DNA from: Vespa crabro
Taxonomy: Eukaryota > Arthropoda > Insecta > Hymenoptera > Vespidae
Reading direction: 5' to 3'
Assembly: GCF_910589235.1 (NCBI RefSeq)
Contig: NC_060972.1
Location: 3,966,899-4,030,898, forward strand
Length of the DNA stretch: 64,000 bases
Made by a program: the position numbers and the translations under genes. Positions 12,238 to 23,755 of the stretch are shown piece after piece. A model generated the notes under the pieces. That model was not told where the DNA came from and searched no databases. It was given only the letters and a program-made list of their open reading frames with translations. Every line of letters starts with the position of its first letter. Positions within the stretch are counted from its first letter, which is position 1.

Positions 12238-12432
12238 GGATCGGTCAAAAGTGATCGTACGTATATTTTAAAAATCAATTGCTCTTTTTCGAAGCAACAT
12301 TTTAGGCAAATTTTTACGCACCTAGGGACGTTTTTATGAGTTGAAAAAAAAAATAATAATAATAATAAAAGACGTAAAAGTCTCGACAGAAAGTAATTGA
12401 TTTTTAAAATCATAAAAAAAAAAAAAAAAAAA
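12238..12432. mobile_element. Palindromic MITE-like element, copy C
   Basis: Left end TCGGTCAAAAGTGATCG, then TTTTAAAAATCAATTGCTCTTTTTCGAAG. Right side AAAAGTCTCGACAGAAAGTAATTGATTTTTAAAATCAT. Block order matches copies A and B. The right end runs into an A tract, so its terminus is unclear. Confidence 0.55.
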
Positions 12433-13372
12433 CAACACACTCTGTACTTTCCCTATTAAAAAAAAATCAGAGAGAAAAAAAATATAGAGATATTATTTAC
12501 TTGTTGTTAATTCTTTCTCCAATCTTTTCATCCTCAAAGTCTAATCGCAAGAATATAATTAAATTATGACGAGAGCAAGCTTATACGAATAGCGGTCAAT
12601 AAGCATGTGGAGCGATTAACATGTATATACGTAACGGTAATAATTATTCATATCATCAGACTATCGAGGGAAGAACTGCGCACATTAACCATATATATAT
12701 ATATGGTTATATATATATATATGTATGTATGTATGTATATATATATATATATATGCGCCATGGAAAATAACAAAAAAAATTTGGCATTCACCTCATTATT
12801 ATAAGTAAAACTTTTAATAAACGATTTCCCAAAAAGATGAACTGTTGAAATCGATGCTATTGCTATGGAATAAAAATGTTTTAATGAATGTTTGAATTTT
12901 GTAAATGTATCATTTAAATTTTTTTTTGTTTCTTCCCTTTCCACAACGACAACCAATCATTTTTATTTTTAGATATTTGTCACGCGACTCTACCTTACTT
13001 TATACCCTCCCCCATATCAATCCTTTCGTTAGAAGGAACGTGAAAGAAAAAATGCACGTTGCCTTTTTCTCCTTCCTCCTCCTTCTCCTCCTCCTTCATC
13101 TGATACTTCTCGTTGTCAGCCGAGCCGGTCAGTAACTACTTACATACACGAATGTGTGTACACGCTTCGGCGCACTTCATTCGCTTATGAATCAACCTTT
13201 AAGTTTATTTTAACCTCTAGAAAAGTGACTCATCATCCATGACAAAATATTTCGCAATTCGATCTCGAATTTAATCTAAGAAAATTTTAGTTTATAGAAT
13301 AATATCATTTATCTAAGCTTATTAGTATAAGCATCACGTTATCAATAAAGTACAGTTATATTTATAAAAATT

Positions 13373-13375
<3 letters not shown>

Positions 13376-13405
<30 letters not shown>
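13376..13405. repeat. (GA)n microsatellite
   Basis: About 15 GA units just left of the minus-strand coding exon. Confidence 0.95.
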
Positions 13406-13413
<8 letters not shown>

Positions 13414-13687
13414 AGAAAAATAAAAAGAATGATAAATATTCGCATTACTTAAATTAACAATGTTATCATCTTACTTTCCTTTAATTTTTTTCTACGTGAA
13501 TGTTAAAATATCCTTGAAAAAGATTCTTCGTTCATGACAAATGTTTATAGACAGTAAATATGTATGTACATATGTACGGCACCTGTGTCACGAAATCATT
13601 TTCGATGATGATGCAATCAATGGTTAGAGTATTAAAACGATTAAACGATAAGATACGCGTATATGCGTATATACGTATATAACTTAC

Positions 13688-14136
13688 CGAGTCCCATGTC
13701 CCTGAAGATTTCCTTTGGTGCGATTTCAATTTCTTGAATCTTATCTCTGGATTTATCAAAATACCTTCCATCCTTATGTCCAATGTCTTGCGCCACGTTC
13801 GTTGATGTTTTAGTAGCAATCGAAGTAGATTTAGATTCGGCATTTTTATCGGAATTAATTGTTTTATCGTCGTTCTGATCCTTCCTCTTAATCGTTGATT
13901 CGGTCGCGATCGTTTCTTTGATAATGTCGTTAACGTTAACGTCGTTTTGATCTTTCTTCGCGATCGTCGGTAAAACGTCGACCGATTCGTTAACGTTACA
14001 ACGATCATCAAGAGTTTTTTTATCGTTCTTCGTGATATTGTCGTCGTCGACGTGCTCGAAAATTTCGTGATTACTGGTAGAAAGAAGATCGGTATTATCC
14101 GTATTGACTTTCGTAGGAGGGACAGGTGGAGTAATG

Positions 14137-14187
<51 letters not shown>

Positions 14188-15134
14188 TGGAAGGAATCAA
14201 GATCGAGTAGGTTGGAAGATGGTACGGATGCTTCTTTTTCATTCGTATCTTTCGATATAGGATTTAAACTCTGATCAAAATTCATTTTTGTTTGATCTGA
14301 GATTGTAGAGGTTGTTATTAAATCGTTCGTATTCTCGGAGAAATCAAGGAGTACGGTGTTCTCAGCACTGTTCGTTGATAAGGTCTGAGGTGATGGTGCC
14401 GATGATGCGGCGGCTCGTTCGGTTTCCACGAAAGCGACTGTCGCCGCCCTGGGGTTGAACCCTTCCGCGGAAGTTGTCCTACCTGCCGGCCGTTGAAACG
14501 GATCCGCCATGGAGTTGTATTTCTCGATATCAGCGGAAGGTGGCGGGGTGGCGGGTAAGGCCTTTTCCTCCTCTTCCTCCTCACCTTCCTGATCCTCGTT
14601 TAGGAAGGAACTACGTTTGGTAATATTTGGTAACTGATGATCCGTATGAACTTTTAAATCCGTCGAGTCTCCTAGATGATGATCCTGGACACGTGGCGGT
14701 TCCGTCGTAGATGATACTGTCGCCGGCAACGACGACGATTCTGATTTTTCTTTTTCTACCGATTTCTCCCCTTCCTTTTTCTCACCTTTTTCCTCCTCCT
14801 TCTCCTCCTTCGACAGCACCTCCTTCTCTTCCTTCTTCTTCTCCACCTCTTTCTCCACCTCCACCTCCGCCTTAACCTCTCCCTTTACCTCTTTTCCAAA
14901 TGAGCTTCCTTCTTCCTTCTTACCAAGGAAGTCTCCTCCTCCTCCTTCTCCTCCTCCTCCTCCAACGAACAACAAATTCTCTGGTTCGACCCGTTCGAAA
15001 TCATCGGTCGAATCGTGTTCCCGTTTAATCGTCGAAATCATTTCCTCGCTCTTAGAAGAATCGGAATCATTCTTCTTAGGCTCCTCCATAAGAGGACCCG
15101 TTGTTATTTTACTCTCCTGGAACGTCGTCGACAT
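13688..15134 (-). CDS. Long first coding exon of an acidic low-complexity protein, possibly reticulon-like
   Basis: An uninterrupted 482-codon exon starts at the ATG at 15132-15134 and ends in a strong donor (CTC G|GTAAGT, phase 1) after KEIFRDMGL. No continuation exists in the window, so the rest of the gene lies beyond the left edge. Composition: Ser/Thr/Asp/Glu-rich with Lys-Glu-rich stretches (about residues 80-125), a Gly-rich patch at about 58-66, 17 consecutive Thr in the middle, then Asn/Asp/Lys-rich sequence. There is no membrane segment, signal peptide or folded domain. A disordered acidic N-terminal exon followed by a long intron is how insect reticulon genes are often built, and the closing KEIFRDMGL seemed reminiscent of sequence preceding a reticulon homology domain. 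That identity is a weak guess because the decisive domain is absent. It could equally be another scaffold or cytoskeletal protein. Confidence 0.7.
14135..14185 (-). repeat. Coding (ACG)n array encoding poly-Thr
   Basis: Nearly pure CGT triplets on the + strand, read as ACG (Thr) in the minus-strand exon, giving 17 Thr in a row. Using almost one codon throughout indicates recent slippage rather than an old conserved Thr tract. The other frames give poly-Arg and poly-Val and are not real. Confidence 0.9.
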
Positions 15135-15138
15135 CTTC

Positions 15139-15141
15139 CTC

Positions 15142-15173
<32 letters not shown>

Positions 15174-15196
15174 CTTCTTCCTCCTCTTCCCTTCTC
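15139..15196 (-). repeat. (GAA)n tract in the 5' leader next to the start codon
   Basis: On the minus strand about 13 GAA triplets plus related GAG/AGG purines end about ten bases before the ATG of the long exon. The adjoining frame is open (poly-Glu) but out of phase with the ATG chosen here. Confidence 0.8.
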
Positions 15197-15685
15197 TCTT
15201 CCTCTTCTTTAATATTCCAGTACCTTTTACCTTTGCAAGGATATAACCAGGCACGTCCTGCGTCGCGCCTACGATGAGTCGATTTTAATGGGCTCACACT
15301 CCTTTTATTCGATATATTTATTGCGTCACTTTACGTCGTATATTTATCCTCCTTTTTTGAAAAATTTATCCACGCGATGTTTTCGGAACGAGAAGAAAGT
15401 CACGAATGCGTATCCTCGATTCCTTCGCACTCCTTCTCACCGACGTCGCGCCGACGATACACGCCGACGGCGCTGCTCGACGACCGTTGTCCTTCTCTAT
15501 CCTTTCTTCCAAAGAAGACGCACGTGCGGCGGCGAACGACTTTCCTTCAATCTGATATATCTATATCTATATATATATATATATATATAAGTGTGTGTGC
15601 GTGTGTATATGTCTATCTTTCTCTTTCTTTTATTAGAATGTTTATGTACGTGGTTTCTTCTTCGACAGCTTTCTCTTGTATATCT

Positions 15686-15722
<37 letters not shown>

Positions 15723-16479
15723 ATTTGTCTATCTATATCTGCCTGTTTCTCTCTATCTCTCTTTCTTCAATAACCGTTCTTTTCCGGTTAACTATCCGAA
15801 TTCCTAACCTTTTATTACAAACACGTATTCGAACGTGCGTGTATCTCAAAGCTCACCGACTCGGAACGAGAAACAGTTTTGGTAGAATGAAATGGCATAC
15901 ACCGGATTTATATATGTTATATTGCCTTTACACGCGCTCTTTCCTTGCACTAGAAAACGTCAAAGTGACAGCCGGAGAATGAGAATACGTCAAGTACCCA
16001 ATGGTAGGGATAAAACTGGAAAGATGAGTGGGAGAAAACTGTGCGTAAGCGAACGAGAGAGAGAGAGAGAAAGAGAGAGAGATAAATCTATAATAAGAAC
16101 GACCAAAGTTGACATTTTCACATCAACGAATTGTAAACATTCTAAAATTCTTATTCATCTTCTATATTTATCGTATTATTATTCTAAATAATGTTTTTCC
16201 CTTTCTTATTCTCTATTTCTCAATTTATTATTCGTTTACTTTTATTTCGCAATCGGTCCAGCACGCCCCCTGCTTTTTACCCTTCCTAGCTACGTCGCTG
16301 ATGTGCCGGCTCATTCAACCAATCATAAAAGTCCTTACAAATCGCCCTGTACGTGACGTTAATGCGCGCGTAATACGAATGTTTTTATGCTTCCTATCAT
16401 TACGAACAAATTTTAGTATGCATATATACACGTATTTTTATACTTATACATACCGAACAAAGGTAGATATATATATACC

Positions 16480-16511
<32 letters not shown>

Positions 16512-17100
16512 AAATGTTCTTTAATTAATACTACAACTGCGAAGGTGATTATTTATGCACAGATAAACAAATAAAAAATATAGAATATAATTTTATTATA
16601 TGAGTCATTGTATTTAAAATAATTAATTTAAAAGATCGTTCAAGTTAATGTACACTTACATATATAATTATTTTTCAATTAACGAATGTTGTTATAATAT
16701 AAAATAATATTTTTACTTATAATTTTCTAGTTAGAATATTCGATAATATCGATAATATAAAAAGGAAAATATTTCCTAAAAAGAAAAACTTTATTATTTT
16801 TGCATTATACTAATAAAGAAATCTCTTGTGACTTCAGAAATAGAAATCGACCAAAGTTTTATAACTTCGGTCGAGATATACATCAGGCAAGTGCACGTGT
16901 ACTTAACGGTGGATTATTCCAAACAATTCTTAGAATCTGGTTTCCCAAAAAGTAACACCGATAACAAGTCTTACACAACAATATTCTATATTTCATTATC
17001 TTCATCTTATTTTCTCACGTAAAATTTCAATAATAGAAGATAGCCTACATATTAAATACTTTCAACTTTCTACAAAATAGAAATTGATCTTGTCTTATAT

Positions 17101-17146
<46 letters not shown>

Positions 17147-17209
17147 TAATTATATTTTATATTAAAATTATATTTTTATGTTATGTATATTTAATTTATA
17201 TTTAATTAA

Positions 17210-17248
<39 letters not shown>

Positions 17249-17815
17249 GTTTAAGTAATGCAAAATGCATTGAAATAATTGTAAGAAAAAAAGACTAATA
17301 AACAATATATATGTATAAATTAGAACAAAAAAATTCTGCGTTGAAAATGTTGATTATTGGAAAAAATTGAGAACCACTAACTTATACCTAAACGAAGAGA
17401 AAGAGGAAGGAAGGTGGTACTGAAGTAGCATGATTCGTTCCTGACATTGAAGAAAATGGGTGTCGACAGGACTAAACCAAGATATTTGAATAAAATTCTA
17501 TTATCATAGTATAATATGCATTAGATTTCGTCACTCTTCTCTCTTATTAGTTATTATATAAAAGTCTTTCATAATTCATGAAATTTTTCCTTAATATCAA
17601 TATAGGTTATAATAACGTTTCTTCGGATATATTAAATAAAATCGAAATAAATTGAGACTTTTTTTATTTCTAAATGATTGTAAAGAATAAAGTGCAAAAT
17701 AAATTTTGGTATTTACTAAAAGGGTGCTCAATCGCGCGCAATCGCATGAAATAAAGTAGGGAGAGAAAGAGTAAGACAGAAAAAGAAAGAGTCAGAGAGA
17801 AAGATAGATAAATGG

Positions 17816-17822
<7 letters not shown>

Positions 17823-17863
<41 letters not shown>
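17823..17863. repeat. (GA)n microsatellite at the SPTLC2 promoter
   Basis: About 20 GA units directly upstream of the CpG-rich block. GA runs are binding sites for GAGA-type factors in insects; use here is inferred. Confidence 0.9.
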
Positions 17864-17864
<1 letters not shown>

Positions 17865-17869
17865 AAAAA

Positions 17870-18007
17870 CGCCGGGCGTAAAGCGCATGCGTGCGATGAG
17901 GAAAGCACGTTTGTTGCCTTGGTTGCTGAGAAGCGCATAGCGGGCTTTGATACGCGCGACGTTAACCGGTCAGTCGGTTTTGCTGCTACTATTCTTCGCT
18001 GTACCAA
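17870..18007 (+). promoter_or_regulatory. CpG-rich promoter and likely 5' non-coding exon of SPTLC2
   Basis: A sharp CpG-dense block in AT-rich DNA. It contains GCGCATGCGTGCG (17883-17895, close to the NRF1 consensus) and GCGCGACGTTAACCGG. A GTACGT donor-like site at 18008 and a TTCTACTAG acceptor at 18251-18259, just before the coding ATG, fit a 5' UTR intron of about 250 bp. Transcription start is not determined. Confidence 0.4.
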
Positions 18008-18172
18008 GTACGTGACTCTTCTTTTCCTTTCTAAGAAATAATATTTACGAAAGGTAAATTGTACTTTTAATTTTTGGACAAATGTTTTTATGTAGTCGTC
18101 TTTTCCTTCTATAATCCTTCTTTTCATCTCTCGTTTTCTCTTTCCCCTCCCTCTTTCTCTCCCCTCCTTTTC

Positions 18173-18211
<39 letters not shown>

Positions 18212-18265
18212 ATTTTGTCAATTTCTCTTACTTCATTCTACTTACATATATTCTACTAGAAATTG

Positions 18266-21200
18266 ATGACGAGCATGGCAACATCAAGAAAGACCAGATC
18301 TTATATACCCACGGACATTGATTCAATTGTAAGAATGACGTGGGATGAGAATAAGGATAGTGATCAGATGAAGAACAGTTTAACCTCGTACGATGACACG
18401 TTGATAAACGGCAAAAGCAACGGTTATACCGTAATGCGGAGCAACGGACACGCACGAGTGAGTAGTGGTGTGGTGCATCTCTCTATAGTCTCCCCTATAT
18501 GTCACATGGCCGTCTATGCGACACTGTTATCATGACACGATTTAAAAGAATATACTTATTTCTTTTTTCTTTCTTTGTACAAAGATTTCTTCGTTCGTTT
18601 TTTTTTTCTTTCTTTCTTTCTTCCTTTTTTTTTTAATCTCTTTCTAGTTTACTTTCTTATTCTTTTATTGCCAATGTCGAGTTTATTTGTTTAAAATGTT
18701 CATCCTCTCTCCTCTCCTCTCTCTCTCTCTCTCCTCTCCTCTCCTCTCCTCTCCTCTCCTGTCCTCTCCTCTCCTCTCCTCTCCTCTCCTCTCCTCTCCT
18801 CTCCTCTCCTCTCCTCTCCTCTCCTCTCCTCTCCTCAAATAATTTCTTTACCTTCGCTATCTTATTTTATTACGTTGAAATTTTATTTTATTTGAAAAAT
18901 TCTACCAATCAGATTGTAGAATAAAATCTGATAATTTTGATTATTAAATCTTTTTATTTGTATTATTAAGATAATACAAATAAAAAGAAAAAAGGATTGA
19001 TTAACTGTGTAAAATTAATTCTAATCGTTTAAATTATAATCATATTGTGAATAATTATATCATATTTTTAATGCGAACAGATATATATATATTTTTATCA
19101 TTTTATATGTTTCATTTTAGAAAAAAACTTTCATAATACCTAGTCTCAACAACCGTGTTATCACATTTTATCGTAGTTATTTTCTTCCGTATTTTATAGC
19201 TCTTATTCATTACATACAGATAAAATTAATCATCCAACTCAACATCGATATTGCCTTCTTAATTAAAAAATTAATCTATCAAATATATTTTTTTTCCAAA
19301 ATATAATTATGCATTCGTATTTTCTATACGATATCGTGCATGTATCGCGGTGCATATTTATTTATAATTTACTTTATGAATTTCTAATAATTTGTTTCTT
19401 CATATTTTTATATTTACAAAGGTTTTACGGACATTCTTCTAACAATTATAGATACAATATAAATTAGTTCATGTACTCTGATAAGAAAGTAGAGAAAAAA
19501 AAAAAAAGAAAAAAGTAAGGAAAAGTAAAAATAAATGTTTATAAATGTTCTAGTTTTCCAAGAATCAAAGAAGAACTGATATAAAGGAACAATCAAGATT
19601 GAAAGAATCGTTTGAGAAAGTTCCATTTATAACCGCAGCACTCACACACCTTGGTTTTTACATTCTTATGATTTTAGGTTTCATAAATCAATTATTCTTT
19701 ATACCAAAAGTGGCTCAAGAACAAAATCGACAGGTAAGCGACAATATGAAAGATTAATCAGAAATTAAATTTTAATACATTATCGATTTCAGGGTTATGC
19801 GCCACTTTATGAAAATTTTGAAAAGTTTTATCTCTTATATGTCTACAGAAGAGTAAGAGATTGTTGGAATAGACCAATATGTTCTGTTCCAGGTGCGATG
19901 GTTACATTAAAAGATCGTGTCACTCATGATTATGGATGGACATTCCAGTAAGAGACTATGAGAAAATATGATTATATGTGAATCATTAATATTAATGTAA
20001 CAATAATATATACTATATTTATGTCTGATATAATCAACAGGTTTACTGGATCTGAAAGATCTTGTATAAATTTAGGATCTTACAATTATCTAGGCTTTGC
20101 AGAATCAAGCGGAGCATGTGCGGAACAATCTATCATGGTTCTCCAAAAGTTAGGTTGTACCAGTTGTAGTACTCGACTTGAATTAGGTAAAAATATATAT
20201 TTAATATCACGAGGTAAAAACAAGATCAATTGATAGATTCAAATTAAGTTTCAATTAAAAGATATTTTCTTTGTTAGGAAATGCACCTATCCATGAAGAA
20301 CTAGAAAAATTAACAGCTTCATTTTTGGGAGTTGAAGATGCTATAGTATTTGGGATGGGTTTTGCAACGAATTCATTAAATTTGCCATCCCTTGTCAGCA
20401 AAGGCTGTTTGGTACTTAGTGATGAGAAAAATCATGCGTCACTCATTCTTGGATTACGATTGTCAGGAGCAACAATACGTGTTTTTCACCATAACAGTAA
20501 TTGGATATTATTTTACAAAGATAATATAAAAAGGTGAACGATAAGCTACATATGTATTTACGTATCTTATTGCAGATGTAAAGCATTTGGAGGATCATTT
20601 AAAAAAAGCAATAGTTTATGGTCAACCTGGAAATGGTGAACCATGGAAGAAAATAATTATAGTAGTTGAGGGTATTTATTCGATGGAAGGATCAATAGTC
20701 CACCTTCCTGAAATATTGGAACTGAAAAAAAAGTACAAAGTTGGTATAATTGTTGATAGCAGGATTTTTTTTTTTAAATAGAGGATAAGGTACAATAGTA
20801 TTGATGATAAGTCATTATCATTAATTTTAATATAAATATTAAGACATTACATTTGATTATTTCACATTCGTTAGGTAATGTTCGTTGGAAATATGCAAAG
20901 AGAGATTTTTCTGAATTATTCAACTGAAATATATCATTATCATTATATGTTTTTAACTCTTTGCGATCGAAAAGTATTACGATCGCAAAGAGTTAATAAT
21001 ACTCATTATTGTCATTAAATTTAGGCCTATCTTTACGTGGACGAGGCTCATAGTATAGGGGCAATAGGAAATCATGGACGAGGAGTTTGTGATTATTATA
21101 ATATAGATCCACGGGAAGTCGACATACTTATGGGAACATTTACGAAAAGTTTTGGATCTGCTGGCGGATATATAGCTGGAACAAAGGTATAATTTAATAA

Positions 21201-21574
21201 ATGATTTTTCCTTTTTTTTTTTACTACTATGTTCTACTTATAGTTAATAATTTTGTTTGTAGACTTTAATAAATTATTTACGGGTACATGGTCATGCTCA
21301 TACTTATGCAATTGCAATGTCACCTCCCGTCGCCCAACAAATTATCGCATCTATGAGAATCATCTCGGGCGAGGATGGTACTGATGCTGGAAAGAAACGT
21401 ATCAAACAATTGGCAAGAAATGTCAGATACTTTAGACGTAGACTAAATCAAATTGGAGTTATCATTTATGGAAATGAAGATTCGCCGGTAGCGCCGATGC
21501 TAGTATATTTATTTTCTAAAATTTGGTATGGTTTTAATATTTTTATGTTGCATATAACGAAAAAAAAAAAAAAA

Positions 21575-21605
<31 letters not shown>

Positions 21606-21992
21606 AAAAATAACTAAAAATTCCAAAAATTCAAATTCAAATAAAAAATACTTTTGATGTACTAGGACGGTAGTACGTAGTTTTACAAAATATAATATAG
21701 CAACAGTCGGTGTTGGATTTCCTGCAACACCTCTAATGGCAGGAAGAATACGTTTTTGCCTTTCTGCTTCGCACACGAAGGAACAATTAGATCATGTAAG
21801 TAATCATCATTGATATGTATAATAATTATATTAATGTATTTTACTTTTACCTTTACTTTTTTTTTTACTTTTCATATATTACAGGTATTATTACACGTTG
21901 AAAAACTAGCTGATAAATTAGGACTCAGGTATTCGCGCAAACCCCGTGATCCAAATCCTATAGAATATTATTCCGATAGTGAAACGGAATGA
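18266..21992 (+). CDS. SPTLC2: Serine palmitoyltransferase subunit 2 (ten coding exons)
   Basis: Catalytic PLP subunit of serine palmitoyltransferase, the ER enzyme condensing serine and palmitoyl-CoA in the first step of sphingolipid synthesis; Drosophila orthologue lace. Exons: 18266-18457, 19554-19733, 19793-19947, 20041-20186, 20278-20496, 20576-20739, 21025-21186, 21263-21525, 21666-21795, 21885-21992; about 572 residues, family-like. Visible: a membrane segment near residues 90-112, WNRPICSVPGA, GSYNYLGFA, GMGFATNS, LSDEKNHASL, VEGIYSMEGS, VDEAHSIG (Asp about 358) and the PLP-lysine motif GTFTKSFGSAGG (Lys about 393), all intact. The start is the first in-frame ATG after a 3' splice site; MTSMATS gives a second Met three codons on. 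Exon 2 could begin three codons later (19563). The exon 6 donor (AAA|GTTGGT) is weak but is the only phase-correct join. Works as a heterodimer with SPTLC1, not in this window. Confidence 0.96.
18707..18836. repeat. (CTCCT)n polypyrimidine array in SPTLC2 intron 1
   Basis: About 20 CTCCT pentamers (one GTCCT variant at about 18760) following a (CT)n run. The strand is pure pyrimidine over about 120 bp with mirror symmetry. It lies about 250 bp downstream of exon 1. Confidence 0.95.
20953..20996. mobile_element. Perfect 17-bp inverted repeat bounded by TTAA, piggyBac-like footprint
   Basis: The left arm TTAACTCTTTGCGATCG (20953-20969) is perfectly complementary to the right arm CGATCGCAAAGAGTTAA (20980-20996), with the 10-base loop AAAAGTATTA. 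TTAA forms the outermost four bases on both sides, which is the piggyBac target-site duplication, and CTCTTTGC resembles piggyBac-type ends. There is no cargo. It lies in SPTLC2 intron 6, 28 bp before exon 7. Confidence 0.5.
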
Positions 21993-23755
21993 CCTACCTC
22001 ATAGCTTAGTAAATCTTCAATTAGTTTAGTTTTCTTTCTTTCCAAGATATTAGGATATCTCTAAAAGCTTTAAAGCAACAACAATATATCTTTATATAAG
22101 GCTTGTATGATATACCAAAAATGAAAAATGTAAGTATTAGGTCACTTAGGTTACGAAACTTAAGATATCAATTGACAAGCATTCTTTTAGTCCAAATCCA
22201 CAAAATCAATTTAAATAAATAAGAATTTTTAATCGCTATAAAAAGCTTATGAAACTACTTATTCTACAAAAGAATTTTATAATATTAGCATTAAAAATCA
22301 GTTTTATTAATAAGAAATTAGATTTTTTTAAGCACAATCATACTTTCAGCATTTATCAGCATTAGCACATATATTATTATTAATCTTTATAAATAATAAT
22401 GTTATTTACACAAAAATACAAATTTTACAAGCTACATATATATATATATATATATGTATATCAGTAATGTAAGACTTAGTGAAGCAGTAAAAAATGTAAA
22501 AAATATTCAAGAGAATATCTCGTAAAATTTAATATTTATGATCGCAGCATATATCTATATCAATACAATATTATATGATAAAAATAATAGAATATTAATA
22601 TTATTTTGTTATCAAATGTTGTATATGGAATGAGAATATCTCTCTATTGTGACAAAAGGAAAATGTTACTTGTCATACATTTATACATTATCAAATTATT
22701 GTGATAAAATTATCCTTATCATTTTACTTTCAAAATCATTGTATTATTGCGAATAACAAACCAAAAATAATAATATATTCTTAAAGAGCTACTTAAGCAA
22801 ATTGTACACATTTAAAGATACTGATGATTCATTAATATTGTAATTTATAACAAATACGGTACTTACGAACTGCAATTTTACAATCTGCCTTATATACTTA
22901 ATATTTATCTAGTTCTATAAATGCATTCAAATTTTTACAATAAGATAATTGTTTATAAGTTGCAAAAAACAGATATATGTGTTTTATATTATATTAAATA
23001 GATATTCCATATGTATTTAATGATTTTAAAAGTGCATGACATTTAATATATAAAGTAGATTGAAAAGAGTTATTTACAAAGTAAGAGATTATATTTTACG
23101 ATTTGTACTTCTAATAACTTTTTTATTATATTATTGTTATTTTTTTGAACATGTATTGCACATATACAATTTTTCTTTTTTTTTTTTTTTTTTTGGCTTA
23201 ATATAGAACTTGTTATATTATATTTGAACTTTTTTTTATCTCATATATAAATATTATATATAATACATCAATTTTGACAAGTAAAATTGATAAGGGAATA
23301 AGATTGGAGATCTATTTCTTATTCAGATAAAAGGCAAATTAAATAAACCATATCAATCTACTGTTTTTATAAAGAATATAATCATTAATTGCATATAAGA
23401 CCTACTGATATTTGTTAGATCACATGATTTATTGTACAACTATTTCAAATGTTGTGATTTTATTATGTACCTTTTAATGTTGCCATATAAACAGCTTATT
23501 TTGGTTCCTCTAATTTATTATACAAATATATAAATAAGTTGATATCATTTTAATATTACACAAATATTTGATAATTGTAAATTTATTTTTTTAATAAATG
23601 AAAAATCAAAATTAAAATTAAATTTATTTCTTATTATTGATTATTATTAATATATATCAAAGTTTATTTATATATTTTTGAAAGATAAACAATAACAATG
23701 TTATTATATTTAGGATAAAAAAGTTATGATTATTATATATATATATAAATAATAT
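21993..23755. other. Convergent intergenic region, 3' UTRs of SPTLC2 and Gemin6
   Basis: AT-rich, without coding frames. A plus-strand AATAAA lies near 22214-22219 and is a plausible SPTLC2 polyadenylation signal. For Gemin6 (minus), an AATAAA overlaps the stop codon itself (23755-23760) and another lies near 23581-23590. An (AT)n run sits at about 22436-22456 and a T tract at about 23177-23193. Confidence 0.5.

Larger units (their letters stand above)
1..13687. other. Gene-free, repeat-rich left region, probable long intron
   Basis: No exon with a recognisable protein was found on either strand. The open frames here are translations of microsatellites or AT-rich sequence. The minus-strand coding exon that ends at 13688 has a good splice donor and no downstream exon in this stretch, so most of it is probably the first coding intron of that gene, running off the left edge. 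It holds (GA)n, (AT)n, (TACA)n and (GTT)n tracts, several copies of a palindromic element, and a GC-richer patch at about 9.3-9.5 kb. The intron assignment is inference. Confidence 0.5.
15197..18265. other. Divergent intergenic and promoter interval
   Basis: Lies between the 5' end of the minus-strand acidic gene and the first coding exon of SPTLC2 on the plus strand. At 15.4-15.55 kb it is CpG-rich (CGTCGCGCCGACG and similar), a likely promoter of the minus-strand gene. The middle is AT-rich, with (CT)n at about 15690-15720, (GA)n at 16053-16082 and (AT)n at 17107-17140 and 17218-17241. No protein-like frame was recognised. Confidence 0.5.

Noticed and set aside
13532..14242. 236-codon minus-strand frame with poly-Arg
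   Set aside because: Alternative frame of the real acidic exon across its (ACG)n array. The frame used by the 482-codon exon is longer, starts with ATG and ends at a consensus donor.
17913..17926. X-box-like GTTGCCTTGGTTGC in the SPTLC2 promoter
   Set aside because: The second half-site mismatches RGYAAC at two positions, unlike the perfect site at 47342.
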